From the NCBI RefSeq assembly GCF_022179445.1, contig NZ_BPQU01000033.1, forward strand, positions 1-51,181: a stretch of 51,181 nt of DNA, written 5' to 3'. The first letter of the stretch is position 1. Each line of letters opens with the position of its first letter. The stretch is from Methylobacterium mesophilicum (GTDB taxonomy: Bacteria > Pseudomonadota > Alphaproteobacteria > Rhizobiales > Beijerinckiaceae). The translations under genes were made by a program, and so were the position numbers. This document shows, in pieces, positions 8,042 to 16,800 of the stretch. The notes below the pieces were generated by a model. The model made no database searches. It was not told where the DNA came from and saw nothing but the letters and a program-made list of their open reading frames with translations.

Positions 8042-9076
8042 TCAGGCCCGATGGGCCGGCGCCTCGTGGCCGTGGGCCGGGCCGGAGACCGCCTGGGCCG
8101 GGGCGTCGGTGCGGGTGCGCCACAGGCTGTAGAGCACGCCGATCGTCAGCAGCGACAGGGTCACCACCAGCGAGACCCAGGGCTGGACGTGGATGAGCCC
8201 GAACGTGTCCGCCACGACGATCTTGGCGCCGATGAAGATCAGGATGAAGGCCAGCGCGGTCTTGAGATAGGCGAACCGGTCGACCATCGCGGCCAGCGCG
8301 AAGTAGAGGGCGCGCAGGCCCAGGATCGCGAAGATGTTGGAGGTGTAGACCACGAACGTGTCGGTGGTGATCGCGAAGATCGCCGGCACGCTGTCGACCG
8401 CGAAGATCACGTCGGCGCCGTTGACCAGCACCAGGGCCAGGGCCAGCGGGGTGAACCACAGGGCCTTCTTGCCGGTGGCCGGGTCGGGCCGGCGCACCGC
8501 GAAGTGCTGGCCGTGCAGCTCGGGCGTGACCCGGAAGGTCTTCTTGATCCAGCGCACGACGGCGCTGTTCTGGAAGTCGCCCTCCTCCTCGGGACCCGAG
8601 AACAGGATCTTCAGGCCGGCGAAGATCAGGAACGCGGCGAACAGCGACAGCACCCAGTGGACCTGGTGCACGAGCGCCGCGCCGAGGCCGATCATCAGGC
8701 CGCGCAGCAGGACGGCGGCCAGGATGCCCCAGAGCAGGACCCGGTGCTGGGCGGCGCGCGGGATGCCGAGCGCGGCCAGGATCATGGCGATGACGAAGAC
8801 GTTGTCCATCGACAGCGACTTCTCGACGACGAGGCCGGTGACGTATTCCTCGCCCGCCTGCGGCCCGAGATACCACCAGATCCAGCCGCCGAAGGCGAGG
8901 CCGAGCGCGAGGTAGAAGCCGGTCAGCAACAGGCTCTCGCGGACCCCGATCTCGTGGTCCTTGTCCCGGTGCAGCAGTCCGAGATCGAAGGCGAGCAGAC
9001 AGGCGATCAGGACGTGGAAGCCGAGCCACATCCACAACGGCTTGCCGAGCCATTCGACGGTTAGAACGTCCATCAT
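8042..9076 (-). CDS. TerC family integral membrane protein (Alx-like)
   Basis: A polytopic inner-membrane protein of about 344 residues of the TerC/Alx family, linked to tellurite resistance and to manganese export. Around eight or nine hydrophobic helices alternate with the family signatures: VVEKSLSMDNVFVIAMI with its conserved Asp-Asn, and VNGADVIFAVDSVPAIFAI with its paired acidic residues. The central loop (PEEEGDFQNSAVVRWIKK) is charged, and the tail is His/Ala-rich. The frame is open to 9208, but homologues start at MDVLTVEWLGKPLWMW, so I use the tandem ATG at 9076/9073, behind AGG. I looked upstream for a yybP-ykoY manganese riboswitch and could not see one. Confidence 0.9.
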   Translation of the reverse strand: MMDVLTVEWLGKPLWMWLGFHVLIACLLAFDLGLLHRDKDHEIGVRESLLLTGFYLALGLAFGGWIWWYLGPQAGEEYVTGLVVEKSLSMDNVFVIAMILAALGIPRAAQHRVLLWGILAAVLLRGLMIGLGAALVHQVHWVLSLFAAFLIFAGLKILFSGPEEEGDFQNSAVVRWIKKTFRVTPELHGQHFAVRRPDPATGKKALWFTPLALALVLVNGADVIFAVDSVPAIFAITTDTFVVYTSNIFAILGLRALYFALAAMVDRFAYLKTALAFILIFIGAKIVVADTFGLIHVQPWVSLVVTLSLLTIGVLYSLWRTRTDAPAQAVSGPAHGHEAPAHRA

Positions 9077-9259
9077 GTGCGGGACCTGATGCTGATTCCG
9101 GAAGGAAAGCATCGGCTCCGACATCACGGGCGCTGAACAGCGCCCGCCAGAGGGGCCCGCAGCCGATAGGGGCGAGTTAAGCGGGCGAACCGGGCGAATC
9201 AAGGGCACGGTCGCGGCGCGCGGGTGACGCGCGCCTCGGGCCGCGTCCGCGGCCGGGCC

Positions 9260-9580
9260 TCAGGCCTCCCCGGACAGCTTCATCAGCACCAGGCCCGACA
9301 CGATCAGCGCCGCCGCGGCGATCCGCAACGGGCTCGCGCTCTCGCCGAGCATCAGGATGCCGAGCAGGAAGGCGCCCACCGCCCCGATGCCGGTCCAGAC
9401 CGTGTAGGCGGTGCCCAGCGGCAGGCTGCGCATCGCGAAGGCCAGCAGGACGAAGCTGCCGAGCGCGGCCACCACCGTCACGGCGCTCGGGATCGGCTGG
9501 GTGAAGCCGGCGGAGCGCTTCATCGCATAGGCCCAGACCACCTCCAGCAATCCGGCCGCGAGCAGGATCAGCCAAGCCAA
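9260..9580 (-). CDS. Small multidrug resistance exporter, SugE/Gdx subtype
   Basis: A 106-residue, four-helix SMR transporter that works as a dual-topology dimer. The signature GLLEVVWAYAMKRSAGFT, with the essential Glu13 and the following Trp-Ala, and LPLGTAYTVWTGIGAVGA match the Gdx (guanidinium exporter, formerly SugE) subtype rather than the EmrE type. GESASPLRIAA near the end is also typical. It starts 10 bp downstream of the MFS transporter stop and is probably translated from the same mRNA. Gdx proteins are often controlled by guanidine riboswitches; none was recognised upstream of the operon. Confidence 0.88.
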   Translation of the reverse strand: MAWLILLAAGLLEVVWAYAMKRSAGFTQPIPSAVTVVAALGSFVLLAFAMRSLPLGTAYTVWTGIGAVGAFLLGILMLGESASPLRIAAAALIVSGLVLMKLSGEA

Positions 9581-9590
9581 GGTCGTGTCC

Positions 9591-11108
9591 TCATGTCGGG
9601 GTGTGAGCGGCCGGGGCGCCGTCGGGCTTTGCCGCCGGACGTTCGCCGAGCGGGCGCTCCTCCATGTAGGCGAGGAACCCGAGGGCCGCCACCAGGCCGA
9701 CGCAGGCGGCCAGGAACACCGAGCGGAAGGTCTCGGCCAGATGCGCGGGATCGCCGCCCCGGATCAGGCTCTCCACGTCGTGCCCGGTCCCGGCGGCCCC
9801 CCCGAGCACGATCGTCCCGAAGGCTGCCACGATCAGGGCGCCGCCGAGCGAGCGGAAGAAGTTCATCGCCGCCGTGGCGATGCCGAGCTGGTGCGGTTCC
9901 ACGGCGTTCTGGATCGCGATGGTGGAGAGCGGCAGGATCGTCCCGATCCCCATGGAGAGCAGCGCCAGCATCACCTCCATCAGCCAGAACGGCAGCGCCC
10001 GCCCCTCCAGGGCGATGACGGCGCAGCAGGCGATGCTGACGCTCATCATGGCCAGCGGCACGCGCTTGTAGTGCCGGAACAGCAGCATCGACCGGCCCGA
10101 CAGCGTCGCCCCGGTGACGGTGCCGACCATCAGGGGCACCAGGGCCACGCCGGATTCGCTGGCGGTGAGCCCGAGCACGCCTTCGAGGAAGATCGGCACG
10201 TAGATGGTCAGGCCGATGAAGGTGCCCATCGCGAAGCAAGCGGACAGGGTGGCGCTGTAGACCACCCGGTCCTTCAGCACCTGCGTGGGGATCAGCGGCT
10301 CGGCCGCGGTGGCGAGCCGGGCCGCGAACCCGCAGCCGAGCACGGCCGCCACGGCGAGCAGGCCGAGCACCGGCGCAGAGCCCCAAGGGTAGCGCACGCC
10401 GCCCCAGCTCAGGGCCAGCATCAGGGTGGTCGAGCTCAGCACCAGCAGGATGGCGCCGGGATAGTCCAGCGTGTGGCGGCGCTCGTTGCGCGGCAGCAGC
10501 TTCAGCTTGGCGTTGGTCAGCGCGAAGGCCAGGAACCCGATCGGCAGGTTGATCCAGAAGATCAGCGACCAGTGCAGGTGCTGGGCGAAGAAGCCCCCGA
10601 GCAGGGGCCCGGCCACCGAGGCCGCCACGAACACGCCCGCGATCACCACCTGGTAGCGCGCTCGCTCCTTGGGCGGCATGATGTCGGCCAGGATGGTCTG
10701 CGACAGGGCGATCAGCCCGCCGCCGCCGATGCCCTGGAGGCCGCGAGCCAGCGCCAGGGTCACCATGGTGGGGGCCACCGCGCAGGCGAGCGACCCGAGC
10801 ACGAAGGTCGCGATGGCGATCAGCAGCATGATCCGCCGGCCGTGGATGTCGGAGAGCTTGCCGTAGAGCGGCGTGACCGCCGTGGAGGCGAGCAGGTAGG
10901 CGGTGACGATCCAGGGCAGGTTGGCGGCATCGCCCAGATCGAGCCCGATGGTCGGCATCGCGGTCGCCACAATGGTCTGATCGAGGGCCGCCAGCAGCAT
11001 CGCGGTCATCAGGCCGAAGACGATCGACCGGATCTCGAGCGGGCTGAGGCGGGCTTTCGGGGCGGCGGCGGACGGATCGGTCGCGGTGACGGCGGTGGAG
11101 AGCGCCAC
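9591..11108 (-). CDS. MFS drug:H+ antiporter, DHA2 (EmrB/QacA) family, 14 helices
   Basis: A 505-residue inner-membrane efflux pump. Family motifs are visible: D1 (LDQTIVATAMPTIG), motif A between helices 2 and 3 (GKLSDIHGRRIML) and motif C (VAGPLLGGFF). About 14 hydrophobic segments are present, with a short charged N-terminus and a Pro/Ala-rich tail. It is the first gene of a two-gene efflux operon with the SMR exporter. No membrane-fusion EmrA partner or TetR/MarR regulator lies beside it. Likely substrates are hydrophobic cations or other toxic organics; the exact drug cannot be read. Confidence 0.92.
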   Translation of the reverse strand: MALSTAVTATDPSAAAPKARLSPLEIRSIVFGLMTAMLLAALDQTIVATAMPTIGLDLGDAANLPWIVTAYLLASTAVTPLYGKLSDIHGRRIMLLIAIATFVLGSLACAVAPTMVTLALARGLQGIGGGGLIALSQTILADIMPPKERARYQVVIAGVFVAASVAGPLLGGFFAQHLHWSLIFWINLPIGFLAFALTNAKLKLLPRNERRHTLDYPGAILLVLSSTTLMLALSWGGVRYPWGSAPVLGLLAVAAVLGCGFAARLATAAEPLIPTQVLKDRVVYSATLSACFAMGTFIGLTIYVPIFLEGVLGLTASESGVALVPLMVGTVTGATLSGRSMLLFRHYKRVPLAMMSVSIACCAVIALEGRALPFWLMEVMLALLSMGIGTILPLSTIAIQNAVEPHQLGIATAAMNFFRSLGGALIVAAFGTIVLGGAAGTGHDVESLIRGGDPAHLAETFRSVFLAACVGLVAALGFLAYMEERPLGERPAAKPDGAPAAHTPT

Positions 11109-11299
11109 GGGCGGGAAGCCTCTTCTGGGTTTGCGCGGGATCGGCAGGCTGGACGGGAACGAGGCTGCAGCATCACGGTTGCGGAAGGGTACGGCATTAA
11201 CGACGGGCCGCGCCGGATCCTACGCGTTCCGCGGCCGTCTGCCTTGTGCGTGACACGGGGTGAATTGCCCGCAGGCGGTGCCCCACGCATAATTTCCGC

Positions 11300-11830
11300 A
11301 TGGCCGACATCATCTACCGGGCAGCGCGGGCGACGGACGCGCAGACCATCGCTGCGATCCACGTGGCGAGTTGGCGGAATGCCTATCGTTCGATCCTCGA
11401 CCCAGCGTTTCTGGCCGGGCCTATCGAGGAGGATCGCCTTTCGCATTGGCTTGGAAAATTCAGCCGCCCGGCCTCGGATTTTCAGGTGGACGTCGCCTCG
11501 ACCATCGACGGAACGCTTGTCGGATTCACAGCGACGCACCGTAACCTCGATCGACGGTGGGGCAGCCTGGTGGACAATCTGCACGTCCTTCCGGAGATGC
11601 GGGGCAGGCGGATCGGTGAGGTGCTGCTGCGCTCGGCTGCGCGTAAGCTGGCCGCTCAGCAGGCCGCAGAGGGCCTGCACTTATGGGTTTTCGAGGCCAA
11701 TGAGCCTGCGCTTCGCTTCTACGAGCGTTTGGGTGGCCAGGTTGTCGAACGAACCCTTTCGCAGATCCCGACCGAAAACGGCAGGACGATCTTGCGGGTT
11801 CATTGGCCGGCATTGTCGGACCTGTTCTAG
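11300..11830 (+). CDS. GNAT family N-acetyltransferase
   Basis: A 176-residue single-domain GNAT enzyme that would move an acetyl group from acetyl-CoA to an unknown amine. The N-terminal strand-helix (IIYRAARATDAQTIAAIH) and the acetyl-CoA pyrophosphate loop (LHVLPEMRGRRIGEVLL, residues about 95-111) are clear, followed by LWVFEANEPALRFYERLGG, the usual motif B end. By eye, codon third positions are less GC-rich than in flanking genes, which could mean later arrival. It stands alone, diverging from the efflux operon. Confidence 0.88.
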   Translation: MADIIYRAARATDAQTIAAIHVASWRNAYRSILDPAFLAGPIEEDRLSHWLGKFSRPASDFQVDVASTIDGTLVGFTATHRNLDRRWGSLVDNLHVLPEMRGRRIGEVLLRSAARKLAAQQAAEGLHLWVFEANEPALRFYERLGGQVVERTLSQIPTENGRTILRVHWPALSDLF

Positions 11831-11940
11831 CGAACCGTGACGGCTCGCAGAGCGAACCCGAACAGACGGTCCGCCCCTGAGACGCCGCTGACATCGGCCA
11901 CATCTTGACAGATACGGGCCGCCTGCCGCTCTCCAGGCGG

Positions 11941-13158
11941 ATGCCGGACGACATCGAGGATATCGCCATCGTGGGCGGCGGGCCGGCCGGGCTGGCCGCG
12001 GCCGAGGTGCTGGCGCAGGCCGGCCGCGCGGTCACGGTGTACGACCGGATGCCCTCGGTCGCCCGCAAGCTGCTGATCGCCGGGCGCGGCGGCCTCAACC
12101 TCACCCACAGCGAGCCGCGCGCGGCCTTCCTGACCCGCTACCATCCCGCCGGCCACCTGGACGCCGCCATCGCGGCGTTTCCCCCGGAGGCCCTGCGGGA
12201 CTGGTGCGCGGATCTTGGCGAGCCGACCTTCGTGGGCACGAGCGGGCGGGTGTTTCCGACGAGCTTCAAGGCGTCGCCGCTGCTCCGGGCCTGGCTGGCG
12301 CGGCTCGACCGGCTCGGGGTCCGGATCCGCACCCGCCACCGGCTCACGGCGATCGGTGAGGCGCTGGCCTTCGAGACGCCGGACGGTGCGGTCGAAATCC
12401 GGCCCCGGGCGGCCCTGCTGGCGCTCGGCGGGGCGAGCTGGCCGCGGCTCGGCTCGGACGGGCGCTGGGTGCCGCTTCTCGAAGGGCTCGGCGTGGACGT
12501 CGCGCCCCTGGAGCCGGCCAATGCGGGCTTTGCCGTGGCGTGGTCCGACCTGTTCCGCGAGCGGTTTTCCGGGGCGCCGCTCAAGCGGGTGGCGCTCGCC
12601 TGCGACGGCGTTGCGGTCCGGGGCGAGGCCGTGATCACCGCCGCCGGGATCGAGGGCGGGGCGATCTACGCCCTGTCGCGGCCCCTGCGGAATGCGATCG
12701 CCGGGCGGGGAAGCGCCCGGCTCACCGTCGATCTGCGTCCCGACCTGACCCGGGTTGATCTCGCCCGCCGCCTCGCCGGCGCCCGGCCGGGGGACTCGAC
12801 CGCGACCCGTCTGCGCAAGGCCGCGGGGCTCTCGCCCGTGGCCGCGGGTCTCCTGCGCGAGGCGGCCGGCCAAAACCTCCCCGGCGAGCCAGAGGCGCTC
12901 GCCGGGCTGATCAAGGCCGCCGTCCTCGACCTCACCGGCTCGGCCCCGATCGAGCGGGCGATCTCGACGGCGGGCGGGGTCCGGCTCGATGCCCTCGACG
13001 GCCGCGCCATGCTGTGCGCCCGCTCCGGCCTGTTCCTGGCCGGCGAGATGCTCGACTGGGAGGCGCCGACCGGCGGCTACCTGCTCCAGGGGGCCTTCGC
13101 GGGCGGCCGGGCCGCCGCCGCCGGGATGCTCGACTGGCTGCGCGAGACCGGCGGGTGA
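11941..13158 (+). CDS. HI0933-like NAD(P)/FAD-dependent oxidoreductase (TIGR03862 type)
   Basis: A flavoprotein of 405 residues. The dinucleotide-binding fold is at the N-terminus (IAIVGGGPAGLAAAEVLAQAG). The HI0933 signature follows (SVARKLLIAGRGGLNLTH), and the C-terminal FAD-contacting end is present (TAGGVRLDAL; GEMLDWEAPTGGYLLQGAFA). This matches the TIGR03862 group of uncharacterised flavoproteins, cytoplasmic with no signal. The frame opens at a TTG (11905), but the ATG at 11941 places the start near the first strand as in homologues, so I use it. The physiological substrate is unknown. Confidence 0.88.
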   Translation: MPDDIEDIAIVGGGPAGLAAAEVLAQAGRAVTVYDRMPSVARKLLIAGRGGLNLTHSEPRAAFLTRYHPAGHLDAAIAAFPPEALRDWCADLGEPTFVGTSGRVFPTSFKASPLLRAWLARLDRLGVRIRTRHRLTAIGEALAFETPDGAVEIRPRAALLALGGASWPRLGSDGRWVPLLEGLGVDVAPLEPANAGFAVAWSDLFRERFSGAPLKRVALACDGVAVRGEAVITAAGIEGGAIYALSRPLRNAIAGRGSARLTVDLRPDLTRVDLARRLAGARPGDSTATRLRKAAGLSPVAAGLLREAAGQNLPGEPEALAGLIKAAVLDLTGSAPIERAISTAGGVRLDALDGRAMLCARSGLFLAGEMLDWEAPTGGYLLQGAFAGGRAAAAGMLDWLRETGG

Positions 13159-13291
13159 TCGGGGCGATCGCGCCGCCTGGAGCTCGGATCTGCGCGGCGG
13201 GGTCCTGATCTTTTCTACGAAGGCGCTGGCTTATGCCCTCGCCCCGCGCGGGGACAGAGCGGACTCATACATCTCCGGACGAGGCGCAGGT

Positions 13292-13390
13292 CCCCTCTCC
13301 CGTGCGGGAGAGGGACAGGGTGAGGAATGCGACCTGTCCGGAAAGACCTGGTCCCTCACCCCAGCCCTCTCCCGCACGGGAGAGGGGGCG
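13292..13390. repeat. Large intergenic inverted repeat made of two CCTCTCCC hairpins
   Basis: The left arm (13292-13325) and right arm (about 13354-13390) are near-complementary over roughly 34 bases. Each arm is itself a hairpin of the form CCTCTCCCG-TGC-CGGGAGAGG. The element lies between the flavoprotein gene and the convergent collagen-like gene, in an otherwise gene-free stretch (13159-13490). Its form suits a dispersed extragenic palindrome; it may also stop transcription from both sides. Confidence 0.7.
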
Positions 13391-13490
13391 CGTCGCGCCT
13401 TGCACAAGCCGATATGTGGACATCGGAGCCCGTGCGGGCGTGGGAGGCGCCAGCGTCGCTTCTATGAGAGAGGTTTGACACCTGCAGCCG

Positions 13491-14285
13491 TCACGGCCGG
13501 GTGCAGAACCCAACGATCCCCGAGGCCTCTGCCGGGCAGGTGGCGCCCTCCCCGTCATAGACCGGGGTGCCGCCCTTGAGGCAGTGGGCGGTGACCAGCG
13601 TCTCATCGGACTCGCAGGTGACGGTGCAGCCGCCCGCGCAGTCGGACTTGCGCACGGCCCGCAGGGCGGACGCGCCGGCCTCGCCCCTGGCCCCTGCCCC
13701 GCCGACCGGGCCGGGCTCGCCCTTGATGCCCGGCTCGCCCTTCGGTCCCGGATTGCCTGGGGTGCCCGGGATTCCCGGAGCCCCCTGCTCACCCTTGGTG
13801 CCGGGCTCACCCTTGAGCCCCGGGTCGCCTTTCGGACCCGCATCGCCCTTCGGCCCCGGCTCCCCGGTCGGACCCGCGGCGCCCTGAGGGCCGGGTGGGC
13901 CCGGCGGGCCTTCGGCGGCGCAGTTCGCGACGACCGCCTCGCGCTCGTCCGGGTCGGCCTTGAGGGTCACCACGCAGGTCGGCGGCCGGTAGGGGACCCG
14001 GAGCGCGAAGCGCCCGCGCCGGTCGGCCTGGATCGAGATGTCGTCGTCCAGGACCACGATCGCCCCCGGCTTGCGCACCGAGCCCGAGATCCGCAGGTCG
14101 CCGGCCTCGATCCGGGCGTCGTAGACCATGATCGGCTGGCTCGGGACCGGCGCGTGCCGGGGCCGCGGCTTGGCCTGGCGCGGGGGCGCCTCGGAGGACG
14201 GGGCGGGGTCGGGGTCGGGCGGCTGCTGGGCGAGGGCCGCTCCGGAGAGGGCGAGCAGGATCGTCAAGGCGAGGGCTGGGCGCAT
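13491..14285 (-). CDS. Secreted collagen-like Gly-X-Y repeat protein
   Basis: A 264-residue exported protein. Residues 1-19 form a Sec signal ending in ALA before Gln20. A Pro-rich linker is followed by a beta-type domain (about 50-121, with VYDARIEAGDLRISGSVRKP and two Cys at 104 and 122). Next come 27 unbroken Gly-X-Y triplets (residues about 126-206), rich in GPK, GEP and GDP. A Cys-rich C-terminal part follows (SDCAGGCTVTCESDETLVTAHC). Such proteins form triple helices in bacteria and are often surface exposed. The start is the ATG at 14285, where the signal begins; the longer frame adds only 12 Arg-rich residues. It is a single gene upstream of and divergent from imuA. Confidence 0.87.
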   Translation of the reverse strand: MRPALALTILLALSGAALAQQPPDPDPAPSSEAPPRQAKPRPRHAPVPSQPIMVYDARIEAGDLRISGSVRKPGAIVVLDDDISIQADRRGRFALRVPYRPPTCVVTLKADPDEREAVVANCAAEGPPGPPGPQGAAGPTGEPGPKGDAGPKGDPGLKGEPGTKGEQGAPGIPGTPGNPGPKGEPGIKGEPGPVGGAGARGEAGASALRAVRKSDCAGGCTVTCESDETLVTAHCLKGGTPVYDGEGATCPAEASGIVGFCTRP

Positions 14286-14467
14286 GCTCGGACCGTGTCG
14301 GCCGCGTCTGGCGCGGCACACGACTGTGGTCTCGGCTCGCGGGCTCGGTCAACCGTGGCTTTGGTCGCGGGCGGGACGGCCGATTCCACAGGCGTCCACA
14401 ATCATCCACAGGCCAAGCCGCTGGCCCGGCGTCCGATTCGGGCGACCCGCTGAAACGGTTTGAACAT

Positions 14468-14482
14468 GTTCCTGTTATGTTC
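14468..14482 (+). promoter_or_regulatory. LexA (SOS) box upstream of imuA
   Basis: A perfect alphaproteobacterial SOS box, GTTC-N7-GTTC, lies 31 bp before the imuA ATG. A further half-site in inverted orientation (GAAC, 14462-14465) lies directly upstream. LexA encoded at 48.4 kb is the expected repressor. Confidence 0.88.
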
Positions 14483-14513
14483 TTATCGTCCGGCATGACC
14501 GGAGCACGCGGAG

Positions 14514-15305
14514 ATGGGGCTGGACCCTGCGAACCAGACCGGGCGGGATCCCACGCCGGGCAGCCCCCGGGAGCGGCTGGCGGCCCTGCGTGCGCGCCTG
14601 TCCGCGTCGAGCGGTCCGGCGGCCCCGCCGCCGGTCCTGCCCCTGGATCTGCCGGCGATCGACGCGCACCTGCCCGGCGGCGGCCTGGCGCTCGGGCCGC
14701 CGCACGAGATCGCCCCGGCGGAGCCCGCGGACGCGATCGCGGCCCTGGGCTTCGCCCTGGCGCTCTGTGCCGCCCGGCTCGCCCGCACGCAAGGCGCGGC
14801 GCTGATCGCCGCCGCCCCGAACCAGCCCCTGCCCCACGGGCACGGCCTGGCCGGCCTCGGCCTGGATCCGGCCCGGCTGCTGCTGCTGGAAGCGGGCGGC
14901 GACGCGGAGGTGTTCCGCGCGCTCGAGGCGGCGCTTCACGCCCGCACCCTGTCGGTCCTCGTCGGCCTGATCCAGGACGGCCTGCCGCTGAAGCCGGGCC
15001 GGCGCCTGCAGCTCGCCGCCGAAGGGGGCACGGAGGGCGACGGGCCGCCGCTCGTGCTGATCCTGCGGCCCGCCGAGGCCGGGCTGCCCAACGGCGCCGC
15101 CACTCGCTGGCGGATCGCCTCGGCTCCGGCCGCCCGGGACCGGTTCGGCACCCTCGACAACCCGCGCTGGCGGGCGCGCCTCGATCGCTGCCGCAACGGC
15201 CGCGGCGGCGACTGGCTTCTGGAGTGGGACCATGCCGCGCATCGTCTGCGTCTGCCTGAGCCACTGGCCCGTGACGCGGCTGCGGCGGGCCGGTCTTGCG
15301 CCTGA
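14514..15305 (+). CDS. imuA: ImuA-like SOS mutagenesis protein
   Basis: A RecA/SulA-like accessory protein of 263 residues, first gene of the damage-inducible ImuA-ImuB-DnaE2 mutasome. It shows the family pattern LDLPAIDAHLPGGGLALGPPHEI, then hydrophobic strands such as GAALIAAAPNQPL and TLSVLVGLIQDGLPLKP, and DRFGTLDNPRWRARLDRCRNG, where the C-terminal part of the family is best conserved. It lacks a true Walker A, as expected. It overlaps imuB by 74 bp and should be co-translated. GGAG touches the ATG directly, so the ribosome site is not ideal. Confidence 0.88.
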   Translation: MGLDPANQTGRDPTPGSPRERLAALRARLSASSGPAAPPPVLPLDLPAIDAHLPGGGLALGPPHEIAPAEPADAIAALGFALALCAARLARTQGAALIAAAPNQPLPHGHGLAGLGLDPARLLLLEAGGDAEVFRALEAALHARTLSVLVGLIQDGLPLKPGRRLQLAAEGGTEGDGPPLVLILRPAEAGLPNGAATRWRIASAPAARDRFGTLDNPRWRARLDRCRNGRGGDWLLEWDHAAHRLRLPEPLARDAAAAGRSCA

Positions 15306-16800
15306 CCGGGGCCCGCTCGCGGTGGCGGCCGAGGGGCCCGGCGGCCTGCGGCTCCTCGCCCTCGACCCGGAGGCGGGCGCCCTCGGCTTGAGGCAAGGCG
15401 AACTCCTGGGCCGGGTCCGTGCGCGGATCGGCGTGCCGCTCCAGGTCTACCCCGCCGATCCCGAAGCCGACCGGGCGGCGCTGCTGCGGCTCTGCCGCTG
15501 GGCGGAGGGCTACGCCCCCGGCGTGGCGCCGTTCGGGCCGGCCGAGGCGGCGGACGGGTTCTACATCGACGTCGCCGGGGCGAGCCACCTGCGCGGGGGC
15601 GAGGGCCCCCTCGTGGACGACCTCGCCGGGCGTCTCGCCCGGTCGAAGATCCCCGCCCGGATCGCGCTGGCCGACACCCCCGGCGGCGCCTTCGCGCTGG
15701 CCCGCTTCGGCGCCGCCGACCGGGTGGTCGTACCCCCCGGCGGGGCCGCCCAGGCCCTGGGGGGGCTGCCCGTGGAGGCCCTGCGCCTCGATCCCGGCAC
15801 GGTCTCGGGCCTGAGGCGGCTCGGCCTGCGCCGGGTCGGCGAGATCGACGCCCTCGCCCGGGGGCCGCTGGCCCGCCGCTTCGGCGAGGCCCTGCTGCTG
15901 CGCCTCGACCAGGCGATGGGCCGCCGGCCCGAACCCCTGGCGCCGCTCACCGAGGAGGCCGCGTACCGGGCCGCCCGGGGCTTCCTCGACCCGATCGGCC
16001 GGCAATCGGACATCGTCGTCACCGCCCGGCTGCTGATGGCAGAGATCGCCCCCCGGCTGGAGCGCGATGGGGTCGGCGCCTGCGCCCTGCGCCTCGTCCT
16101 GCACCGGGTCGACGGGATGACGCGCGCCCTCGATCTCGGCCTGTCCCGGCCCGAGCGCTGTCCCGAGCGCGTCGCCACCCTGGTCTCCCTGCGCCTCGAC
16201 CGCCTCGGGGCGGCTCTCGACGCCGGCTTCGGCTTCGAGACCGTGGCGCTCACCGTCACGGTGACCGGGCCCATGACGGCCCGCCAGACCGATCTCGAGG
16301 CGCCGCCCCAGGGGGACGAGATCGGCGTCCTGGCCGACGCCCTGGCGCAGCGCCTCGGCCGGCCGCTCCTGCGCCTCGGGGCGCGGGCGAGCCACATCCC
16401 GGAGCGGGCCGGCCACACCCGCCCGTGGACCGCGGACCCGACGCCCTGGCCCGACCACCTCCCGCCCCGGCCCCTGGTGCTGTTCCCCCGGGGCGAGGCC
16501 GCCCTCGACGTGCTCTCCACGGTGCCCGAGGGACCGCCCCGGCGCTTCCGCTGGCGCGCCCGGATCCACGCCATCGTCCATGCCGAGGGGCCGGAGCGGA
16601 TCGCGGCCGAGTGGTGGCACACGCCCGGCGCGCCCGCCGCCGACAGGGACGCCGATGCGGCGAACGGGGGCGCCCCCGGCCAGGCCCGGGACTATTACCG
16701 GGTCGAGTGCGAGGCCGGCCGCCGGCTCTGGCTCTACCGCGACGGGCCGCACGCCCCCGGCCGGCCGGCCGCGTGGTTCGTCCACGGGGTGTTCCCGTGA
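15232..16800 (+). CDS. imuB: ImuB, Y-family polymerase-like protein of the SOS mutasome
   Basis: A 522-residue DNA polymerase IV/V-like protein that is thought to act as the hub joining DnaE2 to the beta clamp, without polymerase activity of its own. It opens with RIVCVCLSHWPVTRLRRAGL, the ImuB version of the Y-family start in which catalytic acids are lost. Also present are the palm strand FYIDVAGASHLRGG and a helix-hairpin-helix zone (LRRLGLRRVGEIDALARGPL). The C-terminal region (ARDYYRVECEAGRRLWLYRD) is typical of ImuB. It overlaps imuA upstream, and its TGA overlaps the GTG start of dnaE2, so all three are coupled. SOS control follows from the box before imuA. Confidence 0.92.
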   Translation: MPRIVCVCLSHWPVTRLRRAGLAPDRGPLAVAAEGPGGLRLLALDPEAGALGLRQGELLGRVRARIGVPLQVYPADPEADRAALLRLCRWAEGYAPGVAPFGPAEAADGFYIDVAGASHLRGGEGPLVDDLAGRLARSKIPARIALADTPGGAFALARFGAADRVVVPPGGAAQALGGLPVEALRLDPGTVSGLRRLGLRRVGEIDALARGPLARRFGEALLLRLDQAMGRRPEPLAPLTEEAAYRAARGFLDPIGRQSDIVVTARLLMAEIAPRLERDGVGACALRLVLHRVDGMTRALDLGLSRPERCPERVATLVSLRLDRLGAALDAGFGFETVALTVTVTGPMTARQTDLEAPPQGDEIGVLADALAQRLGRPLLRLGARASHIPERAGHTRPWTADPTPWPDHLPPRPLVLFPRGEAALDVLSTVPEGPPRRFRWRARIHAIVHAEGPERIAAEWWHTPGAPAADRDADAANGGAPGQARDYYRVECEAGRRLWLYRDGPHAPGRPAAWFVHGVFP